Assembly (NCBI RefSeq): GCF_963674565.1
Contig: NZ_OY771430.1
Location: 5,928,994 to 5,992,993 of the forward strand
From: an uncultured Carboxylicivirga sp.
Lineage (GTDB): Bacteria > Bacteroidota > Bacteroidia > Bacteroidales > Marinilabiliaceae
Length of the DNA stretch: 64,000 nucleotides
Direction: 5' to 3'
Shown: one piece after another, positions 1-8,092 of the stretch
Layout of the letters: each line of letters begins with the position of its first letter
Numbering within the stretch: the first letter of the stretch is position 1
Notes under the pieces: model-generated
Seen by the model: only the letters and a program-made list of their open reading frames with translations
Databases searched by the model: none
Told to the model about the DNA's origin: nothing
Position numbers and translations under genes: made by a program

Positions 1-1128
1 GTATTTGCTCCTACAAACTCAGCGTTTAATTCCTTACTGGATGAATTGGGGATCTCGAGTCTGGATGATATTTCAGACGAAGTGTTGACAGAAGTGCTTC
101 TATACCATGTAATGGCAGGAAGTAAAATGGCTTCATATATTCAGACAGGTTATTATAATTCTCTGTCTGCCGGACCAGTTGATGGTTATACACTGTCATT
201 TTATATTGATATGAGTACTTTAAAAATTAATAGCAGGGCAATGATATCGCAAACAGATATTGAAGCATCTAATGGTGTGATTCATGTTATTGATAAGGTT
301 ATTTTACCGATGAGTATAACTGATCATGCTATTGCCAATAGCAACTTTACATCTTTGGTATCAGCAGTAGTTAAGGCTGATTTAGCAGAAACACTGGATA
401 ATGATGATAATCAGTTTACTGTTTTTGCTCCTGTTAACAGTGCATTTGATGCATTTCTTGAATCGAATAGCTTAATTTTTGATGATCTTACAAAAGCGGC
501 ACTGACTCCAATTTTACTTTATCATGTATTGGGTAATGCAGTACCTGCATCTATGGTTGAATCAGGCTATGTTTCAACTTTAGCATCCGCATTTGATAAT
601 AGTATTAATTTAAAGGTTGATGTTGCTGATGCAGTGATGCTAAATTCATCAGCTAAAGTTATTGCTACCGATGTGGTTGCAACCAATGGAATTATACACG
701 CTATTGATCAGGTTATTGTACCACCAACTATCGTTGACATTGCTTTGCAAAATTCAACTTTCAGCATATTGGTGGATGCACTTATTAAAGCTGAACTGGT
801 GGATGATTTATCAGGAGATGGTCCTTTCACTGTGTTTGCTCCAACTAACGATGCTTTTGAAGCCTTATTCGAAGCTTTACAGATAAGTAGCCTGGATGAT
901 TTATCAAAAGAAGATTTGAAACCTGTTTTACTGGCTCATGTTGTGAGTGCTAATGCTGTATCAACAGGTTTAACAAATGGTACAGTGCCTACATTAAATG
1001 CAGAGAAAGAAATAATGGTGAATGTTGATAATGGCGTTATCATAGATAATAGTATAAATGTTGTAGCTGCCGATATTCAGGGCTTAAATGGAATAATACA
1101 TGTAATTGATCAGGTAATAGTGCCATAA
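1..1128 (+). CDS. FAS1 (fasciclin) repeat protein, 5' end outside window
   Basis: The reading frame is open from base 1, so the start codon lies upstream and 375 residues are visible. Three fasciclin repeats can be seen: a partial one (residues 1-103) and two complete ones (about 104-241 and 242-375). Each has the FAS1 signatures: a TVFAPxNxAF box near the start, a YHV box in the middle and NGxIHxIDxVxxP at the end. FAS1 domains are extracellular adhesion modules, so a surface or secreted protein is expected, though the signal peptide is not in view. The protein stops directly after the last repeat with no sorting domain. Family assignment is sure; the ligand is unknown. Confidence 0.93.
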   Translation, partial: VFAPTNSAFNSLLDELGISSLDDISDEVLTEVLLYHVMAGSKMASYIQTGYYNSLSAGPVDGYTLSFYIDMSTLKINSRAMISQTDIEASNGVIHVIDKVILPMSITDHAIANSNFTSLVSAVVKADLAETLDNDDNQFTVFAPVNSAFDAFLESNSLIFDDLTKAALTPILLYHVLGNAVPASMVESGYVSTLASAFDNSINLKVDVADAVMLNSSAKVIATDVVATNGIIHAIDQVIVPPTIVDIALQNSTFSILVDALIKAELVDDLSGDGPFTVFAPTNDAFEALFEALQISSLDDLSKEDLKPVLLAHVVSANAVSTGLTNGTVPTLNAEKEIMVNVDNGVIIDNSINVVAADIQGLNGIIHVIDQVIVP

Positions 1129-1159
1129 GGCATGGTATTACTCAATATAACTTCTTTTT

Positions 1160-1176
1160 GGGAGGCTTTGCCTCCC
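1160..1176 (+). terminator. hairpin after FAS1 gene
   Basis: A perfect 7-bp GC-rich inverted repeat with a TTT loop lies 32 bases past the FAS1 stop. It is followed by TTCATT, not a true T tract, so terminator function is probable but not certain. Confidence 0.55.
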
Positions 1177-1270
1177 TTCATTGTATATAAAAGTTGAAAT
1201 AAAGTTGAACATTAAATGCAAATTGCCTGTTTAAGAGGCAACCTAATTATTAAAACATTATTTATTCAGT

Positions 1271-2155
1271 ATGGCTGTCTACTCAATTAAAGATCTTGAA
1301 AAAATATCTGGAATAAAAGCACATACTATTCGTATTTGGGAACGACGCTATAAACTGATTGAGCCACAAAGAACTTCAACAAATATCAGGCTTTACAGCG
1401 ATGACGATCTCAAACGAATATTAAATGTTTCTATTCTGAATCAGAATGGGATTAAGATTTCAAGGATAGCCGACTTAAGTCAGGATCAACTCCGTCAGAG
1501 GGTAATTGATTTATGTTTGGACACAAGAAATATTGATGTTCAGATTGAGAGTTTGCTGGTTGCAATGCTCGAATTGGATGAAGGAAAGTTTACCAATGTG
1601 CTGACTAATTCCATCATTAAATTAGGTTTCGAATCAACCGTTGAATCTATTTTATTTCCATTTTTAGAAAGGATAGGAATACTTTGGCAGGCGGGAACGG
1701 TTAATCCTGCCCAGGAGCATTTTATTTCCAATCTTATTCGTCAGAAATTGATTGTTGCGATCGATAATGAGATGCAAAATTTTATCCCGAAATCAGATAA
1801 AAATATTGTTTTCTTTCTTCCTGAGAATGAACTTCACGAGATTGGATTGTTATTCTATAGTCTGATAGCCCGCAAAGAAGGTTATAATGTGGTTTATTTG
1901 GGTGCATCGGTACCCATGAGTGATTTGAAGATTATTGTTGATGTGCGCAAGGTAGATGTGTTTTTTACCTCATTTGTATCAGCACAAACCAAGGAAGAAC
2001 TCGAAGAAATTCTTTACGAATACTCTAAGTCGATTCCTGATACTCACTTCTTTATTATGGGTCTTCAGATAAAGGAACTGGAACCGAAAATGCCTGATCA
2101 CTTTGTAAAGGTGCTAAATGCCAGGGAATTTAAGCAGGAGATGTCTAAAATCTAG
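1271..2155 (+). CDS. MerR-family regulator with B12-binding domain (CarH/LitR-like)
   Basis: 294 residues. Residues 1-70 form a MerR winged helix (YSIKDLEKISGIKAHTIRIWERR). Residues 85-175 are the helical cap of B12-dependent regulators with an intact W-x9-EH motif (W139, E149, H150), which contacts the upper face of adenosylcobalamin in CarH. Residues 178-290 are a cobalamin-binding Rossmann fold with ExHxxG (H189 as probable lower ligand; the usual Asp is Glu). In CarH, light breaks the Co-C bond and releases the repressor from DNA, so a light- or B12-responsive repressor is a reasonable inference. No carotenoid or photolyase gene is nearby, so the target is unknown. It overlaps the converging next gene by 4 bases. 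Confidence 0.88.
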   Translation: MAVYSIKDLEKISGIKAHTIRIWERRYKLIEPQRTSTNIRLYSDDDLKRILNVSILNQNGIKISRIADLSQDQLRQRVIDLCLDTRNIDVQIESLLVAMLELDEGKFTNVLTNSIIKLGFESTVESILFPFLERIGILWQAGTVNPAQEHFISNLIRQKLIVAIDNEMQNFIPKSDKNIVFFLPENELHEIGLLFYSLIARKEGYNVVYLGASVPMSDLKIIVDVRKVDVFFTSFVSAQTKEELEEILYEYSKSIPDTHFFIMGLQIKELEPKMPDHFVKVLNAREFKQEMSKI

Positions 2156-3003
2156 TAGTTTAATTCTATTTTCTTTAAGGATGTTGGTAAATTAATGGTT
2201 TCTTCATTACTGATGACGATGCCGTTTTTACCCAGGCAGATTGCTTCTGTTTGTTCACCGTTTATCTGAGATAGTTGTATACGTGTTTCTTTACGTTTTG
2301 ATTCTTTAGAAAAATCAGTGATCATCAGAAAGAATGGAAGTTGGGTCTGGTTGATATACTGATAACCAATCAATAACATTTTATCTTCTTCTATTACGTA
2401 ATCAGCTCCGGTTATTAATCCATAAGAGTTGAATGTATACTGGCGTTTTGCAATCTTCGTTTTGGAGTCAATCAGGTAGAAATTTGTTTTACCATCAGCC
2501 CAGTTTTTGGTAAATATACCCAATTGATTATTGAGGATAACAAGTGCTTCGCAATCAAAATTATGCGCATACGGTTGAAGATTCTCAGGCTGATCTTCAT
2601 ATCTGAAATGAATGGCTTTAGCTAAAATGCTTTTGTCTGCCAGATTTCCGGGTATATCACTTTTAATGATCTGATAGATGGTGAAATCATAACGATTCCC
2701 GTTGTTATTGCCAGTATCAGCAATATAAATGTATTTTTCATCCTGGGCTATATCTTCCCAGTCAATATTTTTCCCGTTGGCAATGGATATGGTTTGATTG
2801 ATGTCTCCTTTTTCGTCTATTCTGTATAACAAGGCAGAATCACCACTATCATTGATGGTCCAGTAGCTGTTGTCATAATAAATGAGACCCGAAGTTTCAA
2901 TCAAGTCATCACTAAGTTTTGTAATTTGGGTAATATTAGCTTTTTGACAAAAAACTGAGACTGAAATCAGAATGGATACTGTTAGGATGGTAATTCGGGC
3001 CAT
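2152..3003 (-). CDS. secreted protein of unknown function, probable beta-propeller
   Basis: 283 residues starting with a signal peptide (hydrophobic residues 4-18, cut after about FCQ). The mature part carries repeated strand patterns such as YWTINDSGD, YIYIADTGNNNGNR and FDCEALVI, resembling the esterase-like or SdiA-regulated propeller proteins common in Bacteroidota. No catalytic motif is recognised. The stop overlaps the stop of the converging MerR gene, and the start is 6 bases from the end of the MATE gene on the same strand, so MATE and this gene may be cotranscribed. Function is not known. Confidence 0.7.
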   Translation of the reverse strand: MARITILTVSILISVSVFCQKANITQITKLSDDLIETSGLIYYDNSYWTINDSGDSALLYRIDEKGDINQTISIANGKNIDWEDIAQDEKYIYIADTGNNNGNRYDFTIYQIIKSDIPGNLADKSILAKAIHFRYEDQPENLQPYAHNFDCEALVILNNQLGIFTKNWADGKTNFYLIDSKTKIAKRQYTFNSYGLITGADYVIEEDKMLLIGYQYINQTQLPFFLMITDFSKESKRKETRIQLSQINGEQTEAICLGKNGIVISNEETINLPTSLKKIELNY

Positions 3004-3009
3004 GAGATA

Positions 3010-4341
3010 TTAATTAATAATTACTTTACTTTTCCATTTACCGCTAAAATAATAAAGAATAGATCCGACTAAACCCATTGACCAGCCTATGGGTATTGCC
3101 CACCATATGCCATTGATTCCAAAATGTTTAGATAAAAATATGGCAAATGGTATTCGAATAATCCATAACGAAAACAAGGTGATAAACATGGGTATCAATG
3201 TAGCGCCGGCTCCGCGTAAAACACCATGAATTACAAACATGGTTGAAAAGATCAGATAAAATGAACTGACAATGATTAAATAGTTGTTACCGTATTGTAT
3301 TACATTGGCATCGGTAGTAAATAAACGCATGATATGATCACCAAAGAAAATAACCACTATCATAACAATCAATGAAAGACTCCATGCCATTCCTAAGGTA
3401 GCTTTTAAACCTTTTTTGATACGGTCTATTTTTTTAGCTCCCAGATTTTGCCCAACAAAGGCGGAGAGAGCGCTTGCCAGGTTAAGAGCAGGCATGGCAG
3501 CCAATGCATCCACACGACTGGCAGCTGTAAAGGCAGCCAGAGCATCGGTGTCGAAATTATTTACAATTCGGATTAATGCCATAATTCCCAGTGCAACAAA
3601 TGTTTGCTGAAATCCGGTAGGAAGACCTATTTTGATGCTCTTAATAAAGAGTTCTTTATCAAATGTAAACTGGAATATATTGAATGAAATAATCTGATGT
3701 TTTCGGGTAAGGTAAATTGCTCCTGAAATAAAAGCTGTTGTTTGTGCAATAACCGTTGCAAATGCTACACCTTCAATGCCCCAATTGAAAATAACGATAA
3801 AAACGATATCCAGTACAATGTTGATAACTGTTGCAATGAGCATGAAATAAAGAGGAGTCATTGAGTCTCCCAGGCCTCTTAGTACTGATGAAGTGGCACT
3901 GAAGCCAAAAAAGGCGATCATACCCAGCATAAAAACATTAAAATAGCTCGTAGCCATTGGTATCACTGCTTCATCAACCCGTAAGAGTGTAAATATTTCT
4001 TCACTGAACGAAATGCCAATTATTGTAATTACGATTGATGCCCAGAATAAAAAGATAAAAATGGTGTCGATGGCACGTTTTACTTTGTCAAGCTCCTTGG
4101 CACCAAAATATTGACTGATTACAATAGTTGCGCCACTACCAATTCCAATTATAAAAGCTATTAAAGCATAAAAAATAGGGGAAGAGGCTCCCAGAGCAGC
4201 CAGTGCTTCTTTACCAATAAAGCGACCAACTATTACACTATCGACAAAGTGATACATTTGCTGAAGCAGATTACCGAAAACCATAGGTAAAGCAAACCTG
4301 AAAATTAATTTGGCTTCGTTTCCTACAGTTAAATCTTTCAT
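3010..4341 (-). CDS. MATE family efflux transporter
   Basis: 443 residues with about 12 membrane segments in two homologous halves, as in the MATE/NorM/DinF family (normal length 440-460). Typical features are the N-terminal GNLLQQMYHFVDSVIVGRF, SVLRGLGDSMTPLY in the first half and HGVLRGAGATLIPMF in the second. MATE proteins expel cationic drugs, dyes or metabolites in exchange for Na+ or H+. The substrate cannot be told from sequence. It lies downstream of tryptophanase on the same strand, but a strong terminator separates them. Confidence 0.93.
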   Translation of the reverse strand: MKDLTVGNEAKLIFRFALPMVFGNLLQQMYHFVDSVIVGRFIGKEALAALGASSPIFYALIAFIIGIGSGATIVISQYFGAKELDKVKRAIDTIFIFLFWASIVITIIGISFSEEIFTLLRVDEAVIPMATSYFNVFMLGMIAFFGFSATSSVLRGLGDSMTPLYFMLIATVINIVLDIVFIVIFNWGIEGVAFATVIAQTTAFISGAIYLTRKHQIISFNIFQFTFDKELFIKSIKIGLPTGFQQTFVALGIMALIRIVNNFDTDALAAFTAASRVDALAAMPALNLASALSAFVGQNLGAKKIDRIKKGLKATLGMAWSLSLIVMIVVIFFGDHIMRLFTTDANVIQYGNNYLIIVSSFYLIFSTMFVIHGVLRGAGATLIPMFITLFSLWIIRIPFAIFLSKHFGINGIWWAIPIGWSMGLVGSILYYFSGKWKSKVIIN

Positions 4342-4441
4342 CTATCCAGCTTGTTGTTGATTATATCAAGGTGTTATCAAATTATTAGAGCAACTTTCCT
4401 TTGAGGACTACAAAGCAAGTTAAAAAAAGGCTGCCATCAAA

Positions 4442-4481
4442 CAGAAAAAAGAAAAAGGTTGTGTCATTTGACACAACCTTT
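4442..4481 (-). terminator. tryptophanase terminator
   Basis: A 13-bp perfect inverted repeat (4454-4466 with 4469-4481) just beyond the tryptophanase stop, followed on the minus strand by TTTTTCTTTTTTCTG. This is a textbook intrinsic terminator. Confidence 0.9.
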
Positions 4482-4503
4482 ATCGTTGAATTGGGGATAA
4501 TTA

Positions 4504-5901
4504 TTATATGTTGGCACTTTGCTTGACAGCCGGAGCTAATTCAACAGTAAAGTGCCTCATAATAGGGGCTTCTGTAACTATTCTATAACCGTTTTTTATT
4601 TCATTACGGCGGTCGAATACATTCTTTAATGCAACAGCAATAACATCCATGTGATTATTGGTATAGGTTCGTCGTGGTATTGCCAGTCGCAGCAATTCCA
4701 GAGCTGGGTATCTGTTTTCTCTGGTATCTGGATCTCTGTCGGCCAGTAGTGTTCCTATTTCAACACCTCTGATACCTGCTTCTTTATATAATTCAATGGC
4801 TAATGTTTGAGCCACGTATTCTTCTTTTGGTATGTTAGGAAGAAATTTTTTGGCATCAACAAAAATAGCATGGCCTCCAGTGGGTTCCTGAATGGTAATG
4901 CCAAATTCTTTTAATCGATTACCCAGGTATTCAACTTGTTTGATACGAGTCTCAAGATAATCAAATTCGGTACCTTCATCCAATCCTTGGGCCAATGCAT
5001 TCATATCCCTGCCAGACATACCTCCGTAGGTAATAAAACCTTCAAAAATAATATTGAACTGGCTGGCTTTCTTAAAAAGATCTTCCTCTTTTAAAGCAAT
5101 GAAACCACCCATGTTAACGATGGCATCTTTTTTACTACTCATAGTCATGCCATCAGCATAGGAGTACATTTCTTTAACAATTTCCTTAATGCTTTTGTCT
5201 GCGTAACCTTCTTCGCGCACTTTAATGAAGTATGCATTTTCGGCAAAACGAGCCGAGTCAAAAATAACCCTGATGCCGTATTTCTTTGCCATACTATATA
5301 CCTCCCGAAGATTTTCCATCGATACAGGTTGTCCTCCCGACGAGTTGCAGGTAACAGTAACAATAATCATCGGAATATTTTCCTTGGGGTGTGTTATCAA
5401 TACATGTTCCAGTTTATTCAGGTCAATATTGCCTTTAAATGGATGATTCAGTGTCGTGTCGAAGGCTTCGTTGATGGTGCAGTCAATTGCTCTGGCTTTT
5501 CTGAATTCGATATGCCCTTTGGTTGTATCGAAATGTGAGTTGCCGGGAACGACATCTCCTTCTTTTATTAGTGCAGAAAACAATACATTTTCAGCTGCTC
5601 TTCCCTGGTGAGTTGGTAAAAAGTAATCAAAACCCAAAATGTTTTTAATAGCATTTTTTAAGTTGTAGTATGAGGATGCGCCGGCATAGCTTTCATCACC
5701 CAACATCATTGCAGCCCACTGCCTGTCGCTCATTGCACCGGTTCCACTATCGGTAAGCAGGTCAATAAAAACCTGATCGCTTCGCAAGTTAAACAGGTTG
5801 TATTTAGCTTCTTTAATCCAGCGTTCGCGTTCTTCTCTTGAGCTCTTTCTAATAGGCTCAATCATTTTTATTTTGTATGATTCAGAAAATGGTAATTCCA
5901 T
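4504..5901 (-). CDS. tnaA: tryptophanase (tryptophan indole-lyase)
   Basis: 466 residues. A PLP enzyme of the beta-eliminating lyase family, splitting tryptophan to indole, pyruvate and ammonia. Family marks include IDLLTDSGTGAMSDRQWAAMM, THQGRAAENVLF, DSARFAENAYF and the PLP-lysine region MSSKKDAIVNMGG. Tyrosine phenol-lyase is the close alternative, but the segment AGIRGVEIG lacks the arginine that phenol-lyases carry there (SMERG), which favours tryptophanase. The ATG at 5901 (MELPFSESYKIKMIEP) is preferred because family homology begins there; the frame continues upstream only to a TTG at 6003. Transcription probably starts near 6110, leaving a leader of about 200 bases. Confidence 0.9.
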   Translation of the reverse strand: MELPFSESYKIKMIEPIRKSSREERERWIKEAKYNLFNLRSDQVFIDLLTDSGTGAMSDRQWAAMMLGDESYAGASSYYNLKNAIKNILGFDYFLPTHQGRAAENVLFSALIKEGDVVPGNSHFDTTKGHIEFRKARAIDCTINEAFDTTLNHPFKGNIDLNKLEHVLITHPKENIPMIIVTVTCNSSGGQPVSMENLREVYSMAKKYGIRVIFDSARFAENAYFIKVREEGYADKSIKEIVKEMYSYADGMTMSSKKDAIVNMGGFIALKEEDLFKKASQFNIIFEGFITYGGMSGRDMNALAQGLDEGTEFDYLETRIKQVEYLGNRLKEFGITIQEPTGGHAIFVDAKKFLPNIPKEEYVAQTLAIELYKEAGIRGVEIGTLLADRDPDTRENRYPALELLRLAIPRRTYTNNHMDVIAVALKNVFDRRNEIKNGYRIVTEAPIMRHFTVELAPAVKQSANI

Positions 5902-6117
5902 GTTAATTTGATTAATGTCAACATCAATGCAATTACATAGCTCAATTTCTTGAGGTGTAATTAAAAATAAAATAAAATTGAAATCAGATTTGATTTGCTG
6001 CAAATAGCAGCTAATTAACAGGAGAACTCGTCCCTGTTTTTGATGTTGAGGTAAACACGGGATGACAAAGCAGATTGTATGAGATAATTAACCATCATCA
6101 GAACTTTTATCCGGAGA

Positions 6118-6125
6118 CAAAGTTA
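6118..6125 (-). promoter_or_regulatory. -7 element of tnaA promoter
   Basis: TAACTTTG on the minus strand matches the Bacteroidetes TAnnTTTG -7 box exactly. The -33 region is only a T-rich run. It would give a leader of about 200 bases. Confidence 0.5.
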
Positions 6126-6324
6126 ATAAAATTGAGATTGAGATAAAAATTCATTTACTGACATTAATCACTAACAATTGGAACAATAATTGTTATGTAG
6201 AATTAATTAAATAATTAGTTTCAAATTAGCACCATATATCATGTCAAAAGTATAAGTTTTTAAAAGGCACTAACTTAATTGAGTATTCTTTGTATTATTT
6301 GTTTTTCAAAATCGTATTTCATGC

Positions 6325-6332
6325 TATTTTTG
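6325..6332 (+). promoter_or_regulatory. -7 element for the DUF3078 gene
   Basis: TATTTTTG matches TAnnTTTG and lies 30 bases upstream of the GTG start, with a TTTG about 23 bases further upstream. Its position supports the GTG at 6363 as the start. Confidence 0.55.
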
Positions 6333-6362
6333 TCATGAGAAAATCATAAAAACTACCTTACT

Positions 6363-7778
6363 GTGCAAATAAAAAATCTGGGGACGGATTGTCTGTATGT
6401 TATTGTTTTACTGTTTTTTCTGAATTTGGGTGGTATTCAAACCATAAATGGGCAGGTTATGTCTGGTCGGTTACTGGAACAAATCTGGCAGAACAAAATG
6501 GATGAAGATGATTTTAGTAATGAAGATTCAATCAGTTGGGGTTTTCAGGAGGGATACGTGACCAAATACATACGCAAGCAAATATATGGTGGAGGTATGT
6601 TGCGAAGATTAGAATTTTCAAGTAATCTTCAATCTAAATATATGCCACATACTTTTAGCTTAAAGTATCAATTGCCTCAATATAAAAAAGTTGTGTATCA
6701 TCCGGTTTCATATTCCAGGAAGGCCTTAAAAAACTATCAGGAATTTATTGGTTGGCACAAATCAGGAGGCTATTATTCAAAGTTGGTGAATCTGGATAAA
6801 AGACCTATAAATCAGGTAATGGCAAAAGCTGCTATCAATAGTCCTTTTCATGTTGAATATTTATGGAATGATATACCGGATGTATCCAATGTAGGGAAGA
6901 GAAGATTATCGCGTCGAGCTGTTGAAAAATCAATAAGTACTCTGTTGCCTGATACTTTTAATACAAAGCCTAATCTGGAGCAGATTGTTATTAAAAAAAG
7001 TCCTTGGAAGTTTGAAGGAACCGAGAACGTGCAACTTTCTCAGGGTTATCTTGAAAACTGGACAAAAGGGGGAGAAAATAATATTGCATTAAGTAGTGAT
7101 TTGCGATTTAAAGCCAATTTTACAAAAGGCAAGCATAGTTGGGAAAATAATATCATTCATAAGGTTGGGGTCATTTCAACTGAGTCGGAGAGTGGTAGAG
7201 TAAACGACGATCTTCTTGAAATAAATACAAAGTATGGTTTAAAATCATCGAAGAAATGGTATTATAGTTTCTTATATAATTTTAAAACACAGGTTTTTTA
7301 TGGATATGAGAAATCAGATAAAGAGCATGAGACCCCTATCTCAGGTTTCCTGGCGCCGGCTTACATGTCATTTGCTGTCGGTATGGATTTTAAGCCCAGC
7401 AATAAATTCACCTTGCTGTTATCACCTCTGACATCAAGATTAACAATTGTTTCAGATACAGTTAAATTTAATCAGACCAGATATGGTATTGACAATGACA
7501 AAAAGACGAATACACTGAATGGTTTGTCAATTGTAAATAATTTCAGCTACCAAATTTCAAAGGAAATTAATCTTAATTCAAAACTTGATATTTTTTACCA
7601 GTATTTGAGCGATGATAGTGAAAATCAGAAACAAATAGACTGGGAGATTATTGTTGATATGAAGATTAATCAGTTCCTATCTACTAGGTTGTTAGGAAAT
7701 TTAAGATATTTTACGACTGAATCAGATATGGTGCAAATCAAGGAAAATTTTAATATAGCATTCAAATACCACTTTTAA
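6363..7778 (+). CDS. DUF3078 outer-membrane protein
   Basis: 471 residues from a GTG start; the frame is closed by a stop 9 codons upstream and no ATG precedes the signal peptide (hydrophobic residues 10-28, cut near INGQ). The second half (about 210-471) is DUF3078, with the hallmark SQGYLENWTKGGENNIAL followed by alternating strands and a C-terminal aromatic residue (KYHF), as expected of an outer-membrane beta-barrel. The N-terminal 200 residues are not recognised. Function is unknown in the family. Confidence 0.8.
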   Translation: MQIKNLGTDCLYVIVLLFFLNLGGIQTINGQVMSGRLLEQIWQNKMDEDDFSNEDSISWGFQEGYVTKYIRKQIYGGGMLRRLEFSSNLQSKYMPHTFSLKYQLPQYKKVVYHPVSYSRKALKNYQEFIGWHKSGGYYSKLVNLDKRPINQVMAKAAINSPFHVEYLWNDIPDVSNVGKRRLSRRAVEKSISTLLPDTFNTKPNLEQIVIKKSPWKFEGTENVQLSQGYLENWTKGGENNIALSSDLRFKANFTKGKHSWENNIIHKVGVISTESESGRVNDDLLEINTKYGLKSSKKWYYSFLYNFKTQVFYGYEKSDKEHETPISGFLAPAYMSFAVGMDFKPSNKFTLLLSPLTSRLTIVSDTVKFNQTRYGIDNDKKTNTLNGLSIVNNFSYQISKEINLNSKLDIFYQYLSDDSENQKQIDWEIIVDMKINQFLSTRLLGNLRYFTTESDMVQIKENFNIAFKYHF

Positions 7779-7867
7779 TTATTTAATTATGTGAAGATAA
7801 AGATACGTTAACATTTGGATTAACAAAAATTAACAATTATATTTATGCAGAGTAATAAAAAAGGGTG

Positions 7868-7875
7868 TATTTTTG
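7868..7875 (+). promoter_or_regulatory. -7 element upstream of structured RNA
   Basis: TATTTTTG, an exact TAnnTTTG match, with a weak TTTA-like -33 box 22 bases upstream. A start near 7882 would produce the RNA that ends at the terminator at about 8035. Confidence 0.5.
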
Positions 7876-7879
7876 CAAA

Positions 7880-8036
7880 GTAAGATTAGAGGGAAAACAA
7901 CATCTTACAATTTGAAATGATAACAAAGCACTATGTGCTTCAAGATATTGAGTAAGTTTTCTCATAGTTTAGGGTTAGGTTTGGTTAAAAGTTGAAAGTC
8001 GTCTTAAAGAATGCTTTAAGGCGGCTTTCTTTTTTG
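7880..8036 (+). ncRNA. putative small structured RNA, about 155 nt
   Basis: The gap between the DUF3078 and MFS genes has its own promoter element and ends in a strong terminator. Between them lie two perfect hairpins: 7-bp arms 7880-7886 with 7902-7908, and 6-bp arms 7926-7931 with 7935-7940 around a TAT loop. A 12-codon ORF (MITKHYVLQDIE, 7917-7955) spans the second hairpin. No known RNA family was recognised. It could be an independent sRNA or an attenuated leader of the MFS gene 57 bases downstream. Confidence 0.45.
7995..8035 (+). terminator. strong intrinsic terminator
   Basis: 15-base arms (7995-8009 and 8014-8028) pair fully with two G-U wobbles around an AATG loop, followed by CTTTTTT. 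Confidence 0.88.
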
Positions 8037-8092
8037 TATATACTTGTACAGGTAATCGCGGTTATGTATTTTGGTGGCTCAATACTTATTTC

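Larger units (their letters stand above)
5902..6362. other. divergent intergenic region between tnaA and DUF3078 gene
   Basis: 461 bases without a confident gene. It holds the minus-strand tnaA promoter element (6118-6125), a long tnaA leader with a possible 27-codon upstream ORF (see findings) and the plus-strand promoter element of the DUF3078 gene (6325-6332). The rest is AT-rich. Confidence 0.6.

Noticed and set aside
5902..6003. 34-residue N-terminal extension of tryptophanase
   Set aside because: Begins at TTG, lies before the conserved MELPFSES start and has no family similarity.
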